In this document: positions 43,783 to 52,726 of the stretch, in pieces | Layout: the number at the start of each line of letters is the position of its first letter | Numbering within the stretch: the first letter of the stretch is position 1 | Source of the DNA: Hyphomicrobiales bacterium | GTDB taxonomy: Bacteria; Pseudomonadota; Alphaproteobacteria; Rhizobiales; Rhizobiaceae | NCBI GenBank assembly: GCA_900467185.1 | Contig: UBPA01000014.1 | Coordinates: 124,001 to 188,000, forward strand | Direction of reading: 5' to 3' | DNA: 64,000 nt | Notes under the pieces: generated by a model | What the model was told of the DNA's origin: nothing | What the model saw: only the letters and a program-made list of their open reading frames with translations | Database searches by the model: none | Program-made: the position numbers and the translations under genes

Positions 43783-45134
43783 CGCGGCATTCGCTGCGCC
43801 TGCGCCTTGCGCTCGCGGGTGCGGCTTCCGTGGCGCTCGCGCTCGTCGTCGCCTTTCTCGGCCTGTCGCTGCTGTTCGAGCGGCATGTCGAGCGCCGGAT
43901 CGTGGAGGAACTCAGGCTTCACCTCGACCAGGTCATCGCCGGGCTCGATCGTGACCCCGCCGGTCGGCTCGACGTGACGCGGCCTCCGGCGGATCCGCGT
44001 TTCCAGCGACCGCTGTCGGGTCTCTACTGGGCCATCGAACAGGACGGCACGCGTCGTCAGTCCCGCTCCCTTTGGGACCAGACGCTGGCCCTTCCCGCAC
44101 TGGCGCCGGGAGAGCCGAAGCAATCGCTCGTTCCTGGCCCGGCCGATACCCGGCTTCTGATGCTGGCGCGCCGGATCGTCACCGGTCCGAATCTCGGCGC
44201 TCGGTCGGTCCTTGCCGCCGTCGCGATCGACCGGCAGGAGATCGAGCGCGCCACGGCGGACTTCCGCCGGGACCTTGCGCCGCTGCTCGCGATCCTCGCC
44301 GGTCTTCTCTGTCTTGCCAGTTTCGCGCAGATCGTCGTGGGCCTCAGACCGTTGAAGCTGTTGCGCGACCGCATCGCCGCCATCCGCAGCGGCGACGCAA
44401 AGCGCCTCGGCAGCGGCTTTCCCGATGAGGTCCTGCCGCTGACGGCGGAAGTCGACGGGCTGCTTGCCTCGCGGGAAGAGCAACTGGAAAAGGCCCGCGC
44501 GCGTGCGGCCGATCTCGCCCATGGCTTCAAGACGCCGCTTCAGGCGCTGACAGGCGACGTGCTTCATCTGCGCGAGGCCGGCATGACGAGAGCCGCCGAC
44601 GACATCGAGGGCGTGATCATCGGCATGCGCCGGCTGGTGGACCAGGAAATGGTGCGCGCGAGAATGGCCGGCCGCGACGTCACCGCGCGCGCGAGTCTCG
44701 CCGACGTCACCGACCGCGTCATCGCCGTTCTCAGCCGCACGCCGCACGGCGAGGCCATCGACTGGCACAACGGCCTGACGGCGGCCGACTGTGTCCGCCT
44801 GGACGCCGGCGACCTCGCCGAACTGCTGGGGAACATCCTTGAGAACGCAGCGCGATATGCGCAGGAGAGCGTGACGCTCCGGGCCGAGCGGACGGGCGAC
44901 CGGATTCGCCTGTCCATCCGCGACGACGGGCCGGGCATCCCGGACGACAAGCTCTCCCACGTGCTACGCCGTGGAGAACGGCTGGATACGAGCAGCACCG
45001 GCGCCGGCCTCGGTTTTTCCATCGCCCAGAACATCGTCGAGGCCGCCCACGGCTCCATCGTGCTGCGCAACGCCGCGCCAGGGCTGGAAGTCATTGTCGA
45101 CCTGCCGGCGGCCGACGAACGGCCGCCTCAATAG
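43779..45134 (+). CDS. Membrane sensor histidine kinase (PhoQ/FeuQ-like)
   Basis: The 451-residue protein has membrane segments at about 12-33 and 168-187 enclosing a periplasmic sensor domain. A HAMP-like linker follows, then the phospho-acceptor His248 in DLAHGFKTPL. The ATPase core has NILENAARYA (N box), DDGPGIPD (G1) and GAGLGFSIAQNIV (G2). The KTPL variant of the H box is usual for PhoQ-type kinases. It phosphorylates the regulator encoded immediately upstream. The sensed signal is unknown, though a PepSY partner is encoded in the same cluster. Confidence 0.92.
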   Translation: MTRHSLRLRLALAGAASVALALVVAFLGLSLLFERHVERRIVEELRLHLDQVIAGLDRDPAGRLDVTRPPADPRFQRPLSGLYWAIEQDGTRRQSRSLWDQTLALPALAPGEPKQSLVPGPADTRLLMLARRIVTGPNLGARSVLAAVAIDRQEIERATADFRRDLAPLLAILAGLLCLASFAQIVVGLRPLKLLRDRIAAIRSGDAKRLGSGFPDEVLPLTAEVDGLLASREEQLEKARARAADLAHGFKTPLQALTGDVLHLREAGMTRAADDIEGVIIGMRRLVDQEMVRARMAGRDVTARASLADVTDRVIAVLSRTPHGEAIDWHNGLTAADCVRLDAGDLAELLGNILENAARYAQESVTLRAERTGDRIRLSIRDDGPGIPDDKLSHVLRRGERLDTSSTGAGLGFSIAQNIVEAAHGSIVLRNAAPGLEVIVDLPAADERPPQ

Positions 45135-45209
45135 CGTTATGTGCAGTGCCGAAATCGCGAGAACAGAACGCGCGTGTCTGGCGACGGGAGACCGCCCGGA
45201 GACACGCCA

Positions 45210-45230
45210 CCGGCGGTGTGAAGCCGCCGG
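45210..45230. terminator. Hairpin in convergent gap, possible bidirectional terminator
   Basis: CCGGCGG and CCGCCGG form a 7 bp stem with loop TGTGAAG between the stop of the histidine kinase (45134) and the end of the leftward ATPase gene (45247). A second imperfect structure (GTGTCT with AGACAC) lies just before it. No T-tract is present on either side, so termination efficiency is doubtful. Confidence 0.3.
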
Positions 45231-45246
45231 CCCATCCGGAAGCGCA

Positions 45247-46290
45247 TCATGCCAGCGGAAAATGGCAGGCGACCTGACGCTCCGTCGAGATGGGTGCGAG
45301 CGCCGGGCGGACCTGCCGGCAGATCTCCTGCGCCTGCGGGCAGCGGGTGGAAAACTTGCAGCCGCTCGGCGGGTTGAGTGGACTGGGGATTTCGCCCGAG
45401 AGCAGGATGCGCTCGCGGCGGCCGCGATTGTGCGGCTGCGGGATCGCCGACAACAGGGCCTGCGTATAGGGGTGGCTCGGGCGCGCATAGAGCGCGTCGG
45501 TCTCGCCGGTTTCGACGATGGAGCCGAGATACATGACGGCAACGCGGGTGGAGACCTGCCGCACGACGGCGAGATCATGGGCGATGAAGACGTAGGTCAG
45601 GTCGAGCTTTTCCCGCAGATCGCTGAAAAGATTGACGATCTGTGCCTGCACCGAGACGTCGAGCGCGGAGACCGGCTCGTCGGCCACGATCAGCGTCGGC
45701 TCCACCGCAAGTGCCCGGGCGATGCCGATCCGCTGGCGCTGACCGCCCGAAAACTCGTGCGGGTAACGATCGAGATATTCCCGGCGCAGACCGACGAGGT
45801 CCATGAGTTCCCCCAGCCGCTCCTCGATGCCGGCACCCTCGCGGATACGATGGACCTTGAGCACTTCGGCAAGCACGTCGCGCACACGGCGGCGCGGATT
45901 GAGCGAGGCCGAGGGATCCTGGAAGATCATCTGGACCTTGCGCCGCACCGGCTTCAGCGCCCGTGTCTGCGCCGCGGTGATATCGGCCCCCTCGAAGCTG
46001 AGCGTGCCCCCGTCGATGTCGTAGAGCCGGGTGAGACAGCGCCCGAGCGTCGATTTTCCGCTGCCGGACTCGCCAACGAGGCCGAGCGTCTCGGCGGGAA
46101 AGACGTCGAGGCTGATGCCGTCGACGGCGTGAAGCGTGCGCCCCGAACCGGGCTTCCAGGTTCGCCCGACGGTGAAGGTCTTGACGAGCGACCGTGCCGA
46201 CATCAGCGGGATGCGGGGCGCGCCGGGTGCCTGCAGGGCGTCGGGTTTCAGGGGTCCCGGCACGTGGTTCGAAGGGATGGACGACGTCAT
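45247..46290 (-). CDS. ABC importer ATPase, DppF/OppF type
   Basis: ATG 46290 overlaps the upstream ATPase stop by ATGA; the frame further upstream is not family-like. The 347-residue protein has Walker A GESGSGKST, Q-loop MIFQDPSASLNPRRR, signature FSGGQRQRIGIARAL and Walker B LIVADEPVSALD. It ends in the oligopeptide-type extension with cysteines (PSGCKFSTRCPQAQEIC). It is the last gene of the leftward AmiC/ANTAR-controlled importer operon. Confidence 0.93.
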   Translation of the reverse strand: MTSSIPSNHVPGPLKPDALQAPGAPRIPLMSARSLVKTFTVGRTWKPGSGRTLHAVDGISLDVFPAETLGLVGESGSGKSTLGRCLTRLYDIDGGTLSFEGADITAAQTRALKPVRRKVQMIFQDPSASLNPRRRVRDVLAEVLKVHRIREGAGIEERLGELMDLVGLRREYLDRYPHEFSGGQRQRIGIARALAVEPTLIVADEPVSALDVSVQAQIVNLFSDLREKLDLTYVFIAHDLAVVRQVSTRVAVMYLGSIVETGETDALYARPSHPYTQALLSAIPQPHNRGRRERILLSGEIPSPLNPPSGCKFSTRCPQAQEICRQVRPALAPISTERQVACHFPLA

Positions 46291-47312
46291 GCGAATTCCT
46301 CGGGAGACAGGACAGTGCGGCGGAGCGCGCTTCTCTCCGGCTCCTCCAGAACGCAAAGGGCAGCCTGCGTGCCGATCTTGCGCAGCGGCGGCCGCTCCAG
46401 ACAGGCCGACCTGGCAAAGGCGCATCGCGGTGCGAACCCGCAGCCCTCGCCGATCCGGTCGGGCGTCGGCGGCATGCCGGGAATGGATTTCAGCCGGGCG
46501 AGACGCGGACCGGTCAAGGGCGGGATCGAACCCATCAGCCCCCAGCTATAGGGGTGAAGCGGGCTTGCGAACATCGCCTCCGTCTCGCCGCGCTCGACGA
46601 TGCGTCCGGCATACATGACGGCGACGCGGTCGGCGACCTCGGAGACGACGCCCATGTCGTGCGTGATGAGGATAATGGCGGAGCCGAAATCCTTGCGAAG
46701 CCGCAGCAGAAGATCGAGCACCTGCGCCTGCACCGTCACGTCGAGCGCCGTGGTCGGCTCGTCCGCGACCAGAAGTGCGGGATTGCAGGAAAGCGCCATG
46801 GCGATGACGGCACGCTGGCGCATGCCGCCCGAAAGCTGGTGGGGATAGCGGTCCACGGCTTCCTGCGGATTGGAGAGACCGACCTCGGCCAGAAGCTCGA
46901 CCGCCCGCTTTCGTGCGGCGCGGGCGGAGATGGCCTCGTGGGCGCGGATCTGTTCCACGATCTGCCAGCCGATCGTGTAGACCGGCGTCAGTGCCGTCAT
47001 CGGGTCCTGCGAGATCAGGCCGATCTCCCGGCCGCGGATGCGGCGCAGGTCGCCGGGGCTGAGATCGAGCATGCTCCGCCCGCGGAACGACACCATGCCA
47101 TCAACGCGGGTGGTCTTGCGGTCGTGGAGGCCAAGCAGCGAGAGCAGCGTCACCGACTTGCCGGAGCCGGATTCGCCGACGATCGAGAGAATCTCGCCCT
47201 CGCGCACCGAGAAGGAGACGTCGCGGACGGCCTTGACCATGCCGCGGTCCGTGGCGAACGAGACGGTCAGGCCGTTTACGTCGAGAAGGATGGGTTTTTC
47301 CGCGAGGGTCAT
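46287..47312 (-). CDS. ABC importer ATPase, DppD/OppD type
   Basis: ATG 47312 gives 341 residues starting MTLAEKPILLDVNGLTVSFA. Walker A GESGSGKSV, Q-loop LISQDPMTALTPV, signature LSGGMRQRAVIAMAL, Walker B LLVADEPTTALDV and a C-terminal Cys extension (GCGFAPRCAFARSAC) are present. The full-length C-terminus contrasts with the truncated ATPases of the 10-12 kb system. It starts four bases after the permease stop. Confidence 0.93.
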   Translation of the reverse strand: MTLAEKPILLDVNGLTVSFATDRGMVKAVRDVSFSVREGEILSIVGESGSGKSVTLLSLLGLHDRKTTRVDGMVSFRGRSMLDLSPGDLRRIRGREIGLISQDPMTALTPVYTIGWQIVEQIRAHEAISARAARKRAVELLAEVGLSNPQEAVDRYPHQLSGGMRQRAVIAMALSCNPALLVADEPTTALDVTVQAQVLDLLLRLRKDFGSAIILITHDMGVVSEVADRVAVMYAGRIVERGETEAMFASPLHPYSWGLMGSIPPLTGPRLARLKSIPGMPPTPDRIGEGCGFAPRCAFARSACLERPPLRKIGTQAALCVLEEPERSALRRTVLSPEEFA

Positions 47313-47316
47313 GGCT

Positions 47317-48288
47317 TCAGCTCTCCCGCACGCGCGGATCGATGAGGACGTAGACGACATCGACCAGGGCATTGGCCACCACCACGAAGAAGGAGGCATA
47401 CATGACAGTGCCGAGCACCATGGGCAGGTCGAGGTTGAGAAGCGCCTGATAGGTCAGACGCCCGACGCCGTTCAGCCCGAAGACGACCTCCGTCAAGAGC
47501 GCCGAGCCGCCGACGAGCACGCCGAAATCGAGACCGAACATGGTGACGAAAGGAATGAGCGAGGTGCGCAGCGCATGCCGGACCATAACGCGCGCGGGGC
47601 TCAGTCCCTTTGCGCGCGCGGTGCGGATGAAGTCCTCCTGGTAGGCCTCGACAAGGTTCGCGCGCAGCACCCGGCCGTAGATGCCGATATACAGGGCCGC
47701 GAGCGTGAACCAGGGAATGATCAGCGTCTTGAACCAGCCCCAGGGATCGGTCAGCAGCGGCTTGTAGCCGAGCGAGGGAACCCAGGAGAAGAACACCGTG
47801 TCGTGAAAGCGGCTCTGGGTAACGAGGTTCATGACCTCGCCCAGCCAGTAGACCGGCATGGACACCCCGATCAGCGCCAGCACCATCAGTCCGCGGTCGA
47901 GCAGCGTATCGCGCGACAGAGCAGCCACCACGCCGACGAAAATGCCACCGATGACCCAGAGCACGGCGGCGCCGGCCACGAGCGACAGGGTGACGGGCGC
48001 GGCCTGGGCGACGGCCGGCACGATGCGCAGGCCGCGATTGACGAAGGATGTCAGATCCTGCGTGACGAACAGGCGGTTCATCATAATGACGTACTGGACG
48101 GGCAGCGGTCGGTCGAAGCCGAAGTCCTTGCGAATGGCTTCAACCGTTTCGGGAGACGCGTTGCGCCCGGCAAGCCGCGCCGCGGGATCGGAGCCCGGCG
48201 TGGCGAAGAAGATGAGAAACACGAGCGCGGAGATGCCGATCATGACGAAGAGCATCTGGCCGAGGCGCTGGAGAACGGCAAAGATCAT
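47317..48288 (-). CDS. ABC importer permease, DppB type
   Basis: ATG 48288 (GAGGGAACGCC upstream) gives 323 residues starting MIFAVLQRLGQMLFVMIGIS. About six membrane segments are present, with FFATPGSDPAARLAGR replacing the usual MPGDP-type N-terminal motif. The EAA loop YQEDFIRTARAKGLSPARVM is near residue 210. It pairs with the permease at 48299. Confidence 0.92.
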   Translation of the reverse strand: MIFAVLQRLGQMLFVMIGISALVFLIFFATPGSDPAARLAGRNASPETVEAIRKDFGFDRPLPVQYVIMMNRLFVTQDLTSFVNRGLRIVPAVAQAAPVTLSLVAGAAVLWVIGGIFVGVVAALSRDTLLDRGLMVLALIGVSMPVYWLGEVMNLVTQSRFHDTVFFSWVPSLGYKPLLTDPWGWFKTLIIPWFTLAALYIGIYGRVLRANLVEAYQEDFIRTARAKGLSPARVMVRHALRTSLIPFVTMFGLDFGVLVGGSALLTEVVFGLNGVGRLTYQALLNLDLPMVLGTVMYASFFVVVANALVDVVYVLIDPRVRES

Positions 48289-48298
48289 CGGCGTTCCC

Positions 48299-49348
48299 TC
48301 AGACCAGTTTCGTGCGCGGATCGAGCGCATCGCGAATGCTGTCGCCGAGCACGTTCAGCGACAGGACGGTGAGCGCGATGGCGATGCCGGGCGCCAGCGC
48401 CACGGCGGGGCGGGTGTAGAGTAGCGTCTGGCCATCCTGGATGATCGTGCCCCAGCTCGCATCCGGCGCCTGAACGCCGATCGACAGGAAGGACAGCGAG
48501 GACTCCGTGATGATGTTCAACGCCATCATCAGCGGCACAAAGACGATCAGCATGGTGGAGACGTTGGGCAGGATGTCGTTGAGGAGAATGCGCCAGGCGG
48601 GAATTCCGAGGCCGGTGGCCGCCAGCACGAACTCGCTCTTCTTCAGGGCCATGACGCGGCCGCGCACGGGGCGCGCGACATAAGGCACATAGATGATGCC
48701 GATGATGACGATGGGCAGCAGCAGACTGTCGCCGGTGATCTCGATCGGCCCGATGACGATGCCGTGCGACAGAAGCACGATGGAGAGCGAGATGGCGAGG
48801 AGATAGACCGGAAACGCCCAGAGGATATCGAGGATGCGCGAGAGGATCTGATCGGTGACGCCGCCGAAGAAGCCGGCGGTGATGCCGATGACCGCCGCCA
48901 GCACGAGACAGATGACGGTCGCGGACGTGGCGATCAGCAGCGAATTCCGCCCGCCATAAAGAAGCCGCGCGGCAACGTCGCGGCCTTGCGTGTCCGCGCC
49001 AAGGAAATATTGCGGCCCGTAGGTCGGGCCGATGGGGGTGACGCCGAGGCCGAGGCCCTCGGTGGACGCCTGCATGACCTTGACCCGTTTGCCATCGACC
49101 GTGATGCGCGCCGACAGGTTCGAGCGGAACGGATCGGTTGCGGCGACATAGCCTGCGTAGAGCGGCGCCGACAGGCTGGAAAGGACGATGAGCACGAGCA
49201 CGATGGCGGCGATCACCGTCGGCTTGTCGCGTCGCATCAGGAGCCACGCCCGGCGCCACGGGCTTGCACCCGTCCGCTTGCCCGCGGTCTCGTCCGGTAC
49301 GTCGGGGATGAAGGCGTCGGGGGAAGCGATATCGGACGGGATGCTCAT
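48299..49348 (-). CDS. ABC importer permease, DppC type
   Basis: ATG 49348 follows GGAGG six bases upstream. The 349-residue protein has a polar N-terminus of about 45 residues and five or six membrane segments. It carries YFLGADTQGRDVAARLLYG, the DppC/OppC periplasmic motif, and the EAA-like loop EFVLAATGLGIPAWRILLND. It is longer than the DppC at 9189 because of an insert between the first membrane segment and the GRD motif. Confidence 0.92.
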   Translation of the reverse strand: MSIPSDIASPDAFIPDVPDETAGKRTGASPWRRAWLLMRRDKPTVIAAIVLVLIVLSSLSAPLYAGYVAATDPFRSNLSARITVDGKRVKVMQASTEGLGLGVTPIGPTYGPQYFLGADTQGRDVAARLLYGGRNSLLIATSATVICLVLAAVIGITAGFFGGVTDQILSRILDILWAFPVYLLAISLSIVLLSHGIVIGPIEITGDSLLLPIVIIGIIYVPYVARPVRGRVMALKKSEFVLAATGLGIPAWRILLNDILPNVSTMLIVFVPLMMALNIITESSLSFLSIGVQAPDASWGTIIQDGQTLLYTRPAVALAPGIAIALTVLSLNVLGDSIRDALDPRTKLV

Positions 49349-49459
49349 GGCACCTCCTGCAGGCGTCTGATGGTCAGGGACCATACAGGAATGAGGGATG
49401 GACCGGCGGCGTGAGGCCCTTAAGGTCCCACGTCGCCGTCTTGTCGCACTTGGCGCGGA

Positions 49460-51157
49460 TTACTTCACCCAGGCGTGGGAAATGATCCAGCGGTTCTGCT
49501 TGTTGAAGACATAGTTCCCGAGGCGGGCGGAGGTGAAGTTGACGATTTTCGGCGTGATCAGCGGCACCATGGGCGCCTGCTCCATGAAGCCCTGATCGAC
49601 CTTGGCCCAGATTGCATTGGCGGCGTTCTGGTCGGTCAGCGCCGTGGTCATCGCCTGCTTCATCTGGGCATCCAGCTCTTTGTTGCAGTAGCCGGCAATG
49701 TTGACCGAGGCATCGCTGCCCTTGTTGAACGAGCTGCAGGACAGGAGCACGTTGAGGAAGTTCGAGGCGGCAGGATAATCCTGATACCACTGGCTGACGC
49801 TGATCTGGACGTTATTGTTGGTGTTCTGGATGTAGGTGAACTGGATGTTCGGCGAAAGCGCCTTCATCGAGGCATCGTAGCCGAGTTCCGTCAGCACGCT
49901 GGCGATATAGGTGCCGATGCCGCGAGCGACCGCGTTGTCTTCCGCGACGACAGTGACCTTCTGGCCCTTGGTGCCGCTTTCGTCCACCAGCGCCTGCGCC
50001 TTCTCCATGTCCGGCTCGCTCCATGTGGCGCCGGGCTCCTTGGTGTAGATGCAATTATCGACATGACCGGGAAAGTCCGGCGGCAGGATCTGGCACACCG
50101 GCTGACCGAGCACCTCGCCGCCGAAGAGGCCGACAACGGCATCACGGTCGACCGCATAATTCAGCGCCTGGCGCACCTTCACATTGTCGAAAGGGGCGAG
50201 GTTGGTGTTCATCGGGGCATACCAGAAGGCCGCCAAAGGATCGATATGCACCTGGCTGGCATATTTCGTGCCGATTTCCGGCAGGCGGTCGGCCGGCGGC
50301 GTGTCGAACAGCCAGTCGATCTGGCCGTTGATGATGGCGTTGATCGCCGCTTCCTCGGTCAGGCCGAACTTGTAGACCACCTCGTCGGCATAGCCGTCCG
50401 GTTGCGCATCGACGCTCCATTCCTTGAAGGACGGGTTGCGCTTCAGCACCATCTCGGCGTTCGGATCGTAGCTCGCGATCATGTAGGCGCCGGTGCCCGG
50501 AATCGGCGTGGTGCCGGCATCGGAGAGCGGCGCGTCGGCCGGCAGGATCGAGGCGTGCGGCACGGCGAGCTTCGAGAAGATTTCGGCGTCCGGCGCAACG
50601 AGGTTGATCGTCACCGTTCCCGCAGCGTCGTCTCCCGTCACGCCGCCTTCGAGCGTGCAGCTTTCCGGCGTCGCGATGCATTTGTCGGCGCCGACGATGC
50701 CGTTGTAGAAGCTGCCCGTGGTCGGACCCTTGATCTTGAAGATGCGCTGGAACGAGGCGACGACGTCGGCGGGCGTGACCTCCTTGCCGTTCGAGAACGT
50801 GATGCCCTTGCGGATCTTGAAGACGTAGGTCTTGCCGTCATTGGTCGGCTCCGGCAGCGCCTCGGCGATCGACGGCACGATGTCGAAGCCTTCGGTGCCG
50901 CCGGCCTGTTTGAACTTGACCAGACCGTCATACGTCATCTGGAAGATCTGCCAGAACTGGGCGGTGTAGTTGATCATCGGATCGACGGTGCCCGCGGCCG
51001 AGACGGCGGCAAGCGTGATGGTGCCGCCGCGATGCTGGCTCATCAGCGCTGCGCGGTCCTCGGCCTGCGCGGCGCCGCAGAGCGCCGTCTGGGCAAGAAG
51101 GCCGGATACGAGCAGTGCGCCCGCATGTCGTGTCAGATGTTTCAGGCGAATGGTCAT
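49460..51157 (-). CDS. ABC importer substrate-binding protein, dipeptide/oligopeptide family
   Basis: The 565-residue protein starts MTIRLKHLTRHAGALLVSGL with a Sec signal ending GAAQA-E near residue 32 and AAGGGAACG upstream. It has family SBP_bac_5 features: MTYDGLVKFKQAGG, IRKGITFSNGKEVTPADVVA and RQALNYAVDRDAVV. It presents a ligand to the permeases at 47-49 kb. The neighbouring AmiC-like sensor and PIP/amidase-type hydrolase suggest a prolyl peptide or an amino acid amide as ligand (inference). Confidence 0.92.
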   Translation of the reverse strand: MTIRLKHLTRHAGALLVSGLLAQTALCGAAQAEDRAALMSQHRGGTITLAAVSAAGTVDPMINYTAQFWQIFQMTYDGLVKFKQAGGTEGFDIVPSIAEALPEPTNDGKTYVFKIRKGITFSNGKEVTPADVVASFQRIFKIKGPTTGSFYNGIVGADKCIATPESCTLEGGVTGDDAAGTVTINLVAPDAEIFSKLAVPHASILPADAPLSDAGTTPIPGTGAYMIASYDPNAEMVLKRNPSFKEWSVDAQPDGYADEVVYKFGLTEEAAINAIINGQIDWLFDTPPADRLPEIGTKYASQVHIDPLAAFWYAPMNTNLAPFDNVKVRQALNYAVDRDAVVGLFGGEVLGQPVCQILPPDFPGHVDNCIYTKEPGATWSEPDMEKAQALVDESGTKGQKVTVVAEDNAVARGIGTYIASVLTELGYDASMKALSPNIQFTYIQNTNNNVQISVSQWYQDYPAASNFLNVLLSCSSFNKGSDASVNIAGYCNKELDAQMKQAMTTALTDQNAANAIWAKVDQGFMEQAPMVPLITPKIVNFTSARLGNYVFNKQNRWIISHAWVK

Positions 51158-51223
51158 GATCGTCGTTCCCTTGTTATTATGGCTTTGGCTTTGTCATGCG
51201 TTCTTAGGCGTGTCGCGCTCCCG

Positions 51224-52117
51224 TCAGGCGGCCGTCTCCTCGAGAAAGGCTCCAACGACGGCCATGCAGTCCTCCCGTTCCTCCACATGCGGCATGTGGC
51301 TGGACTGTTCGAAGATCGTCCACCGCACGTCCGGGATCTCGTCGGCATAGGGCTGGACGCAGGCCTCCGTCGCCTCGTCGAAGCGGCCGGAGATCAGAAG
51401 CGTCGGCACCAAGATGGTCGAGAGACGGCCGACGATCGACCAGTCCTTCATGGTGCCGATCACATGGAATTCGTTCGGACCGTTCATCGTGTGGTAGACC
51501 GTCGGGTCCGCGGCGATCGCATCGAAGGTGCGCTGCACCTCCGGCGGCATCGGCACGATGCGGCAGACGTGGCGCTGGTTGAAGACGTCCGTTGCCGCGG
51601 CATATTCCGCGCTGTCCGTCGTTTCCGCGTGCTCATGCTTGAGAAGCGTTTCCTGCACGTCCTGCGGAAGCTCGCGGCGCAGGCGGTTCGCCTCGGAAAT
51701 CCAAGTGTGCATCGTAGCCGGCGAGTTGGCGATCACCAGCGCCTTCAAACCGGCCGGACGATCGACGGCGAACTCGGCACCGAGCATCCCGCCCCAGGAC
51801 TGGCCCAGCAGGCAATAGGCCTCACGGATGCCCAGATGGTCGATCAGATTGTGCAGTTCGGCCTTGAAGAAGGCGACGGTCCAGAAGTCTCCGCCTTTTT
51901 CTGGCAGGTGCGTCGATTGGCCATTGCCCACCTGATCGTAGTGAATGACCGCCCGGCCGGTGGCGGCGACGTCCTTGAAGCTGTCGACATAGTCATGGGT
52001 GCAGCCGGGACCACCATGCGCGACGATCAGCGGCGGCTTGGGCGACGAGAGATCGCCCGTGATGCGATACCACGTCCGATATTCCCCATAGGGCGCGAAG
52101 CCTTCGGTGATCTTCAT
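51224..52117 (-). CDS. Alpha/beta hydrolase, proline iminopeptidase / L-amino acid amidase type (S33)
   Basis: The 297-residue protein has the oxyanion motif HGGPG (34-38), YDQVGNGQS at 60-68 and the nucleophile elbow GQSWGG with Ser107. SGRFDEAT holds the likely acid and SSHMPHVEE the His near the C-terminus. There is no signal peptide, so it acts in the cytoplasm after uptake. S33 relatives release N-terminal proline or hydrolyse proline amide. Location in an AmiC/ANTAR operon favours an amide substrate (inference). GGAGGGG precedes the ATG. Confidence 0.87.
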   Translation of the reverse strand: MKITEGFAPYGEYRTWYRITGDLSSPKPPLIVAHGGPGCTHDYVDSFKDVAATGRAVIHYDQVGNGQSTHLPEKGGDFWTVAFFKAELHNLIDHLGIREAYCLLGQSWGGMLGAEFAVDRPAGLKALVIANSPATMHTWISEANRLRRELPQDVQETLLKHEHAETTDSAEYAAATDVFNQRHVCRIVPMPPEVQRTFDAIAADPTVYHTMNGPNEFHVIGTMKDWSIVGRLSTILVPTLLISGRFDEATEACVQPYADEIPDVRWTIFEQSSHMPHVEEREDCMAVVGAFLEETAA

Positions 52118-52135
52118 GGGTTCATCCCCTCCTGT

Positions 52136-52726
52136 TCAGGCACCGCTTCGGGTGCGTTTGTCGTCGCGGCAGATTGCTTCCGCGGCATCTTCGATGGTCA
52201 TGCCCCAGTCCATGGCTACGGAGCGCAGCCGCTTCCAGGCCGCCGCTTCGTCGCCGCCCTCGTTCTGCATCAGATGCAAGACCGCATGCACGACGATCGG
52301 CCGCTGGCGCAGCCGGTTCTCAAGCGCGCGAATATCGTCGGCCTGCGCACGGACCTTCTCATAGGCATCCGCAGCGATAAGAAGGGCGCTATAGGCACCG
52401 GTGGACCCGATCGGCTTGAGGAGATGGGCGTTGGAGCCCTGATCCAGCGCCCACTCGATCCGTCCCGGTGCTTCCGAGCCGATCAGGGCGATCATCGGCA
52501 TCGGCGCAAATCCCCGCGGCCAGGGAAACTGGCCGTCATGCCCCATGTCCGCGTCGAAGAAGATCACATCGGCCTGCGCCTGGCGTTCATCCAGATGCGG
52601 CCAGCAGAGCGTGACGCGGATCTGCAGGAGTTCGAGCTGTCGTCGCAGCGCATCGACAGACGGATGGTCGCGATGAAGGATCACGGCATGCCACTGCGCG
52701 AGAAGCGGTCTGTTGCGACGCCTCAT
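52136..52726 (-). CDS. AmiR/NasR-type ANTAR transcription antiterminator
   Basis: The 196-residue protein has an N-terminal pseudo-receiver (ADVIFFDAD in place of a canonical phospho-Asp pocket) and a coiled-coil linker. The C-terminal ANTAR RNA-binding domain is at about 130-190 (ALENRLRQRPIVVHAVLHLM, then WKRLRSVAMDWGMTIEDAAE). In Pseudomonas, AmiR is held by AmiC until amide binds and then prevents termination in the leader RNA. The gene overlaps the AmiC-like gene by ATGA. A strong intrinsic terminator lies just upstream of that gene, the expected target arrangement. Confidence 0.87.
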   Translation of the reverse strand: MRRRNRPLLAQWHAVILHRDHPSVDALRRQLELLQIRVTLCWPHLDERQAQADVIFFDADMGHDGQFPWPRGFAPMPMIALIGSEAPGRIEWALDQGSNAHLLKPIGSTGAYSALLIAADAYEKVRAQADDIRALENRLRQRPIVVHAVLHLMQNEGGDEAAAWKRLRSVAMDWGMTIEDAAEAICRDDKRTRSGA

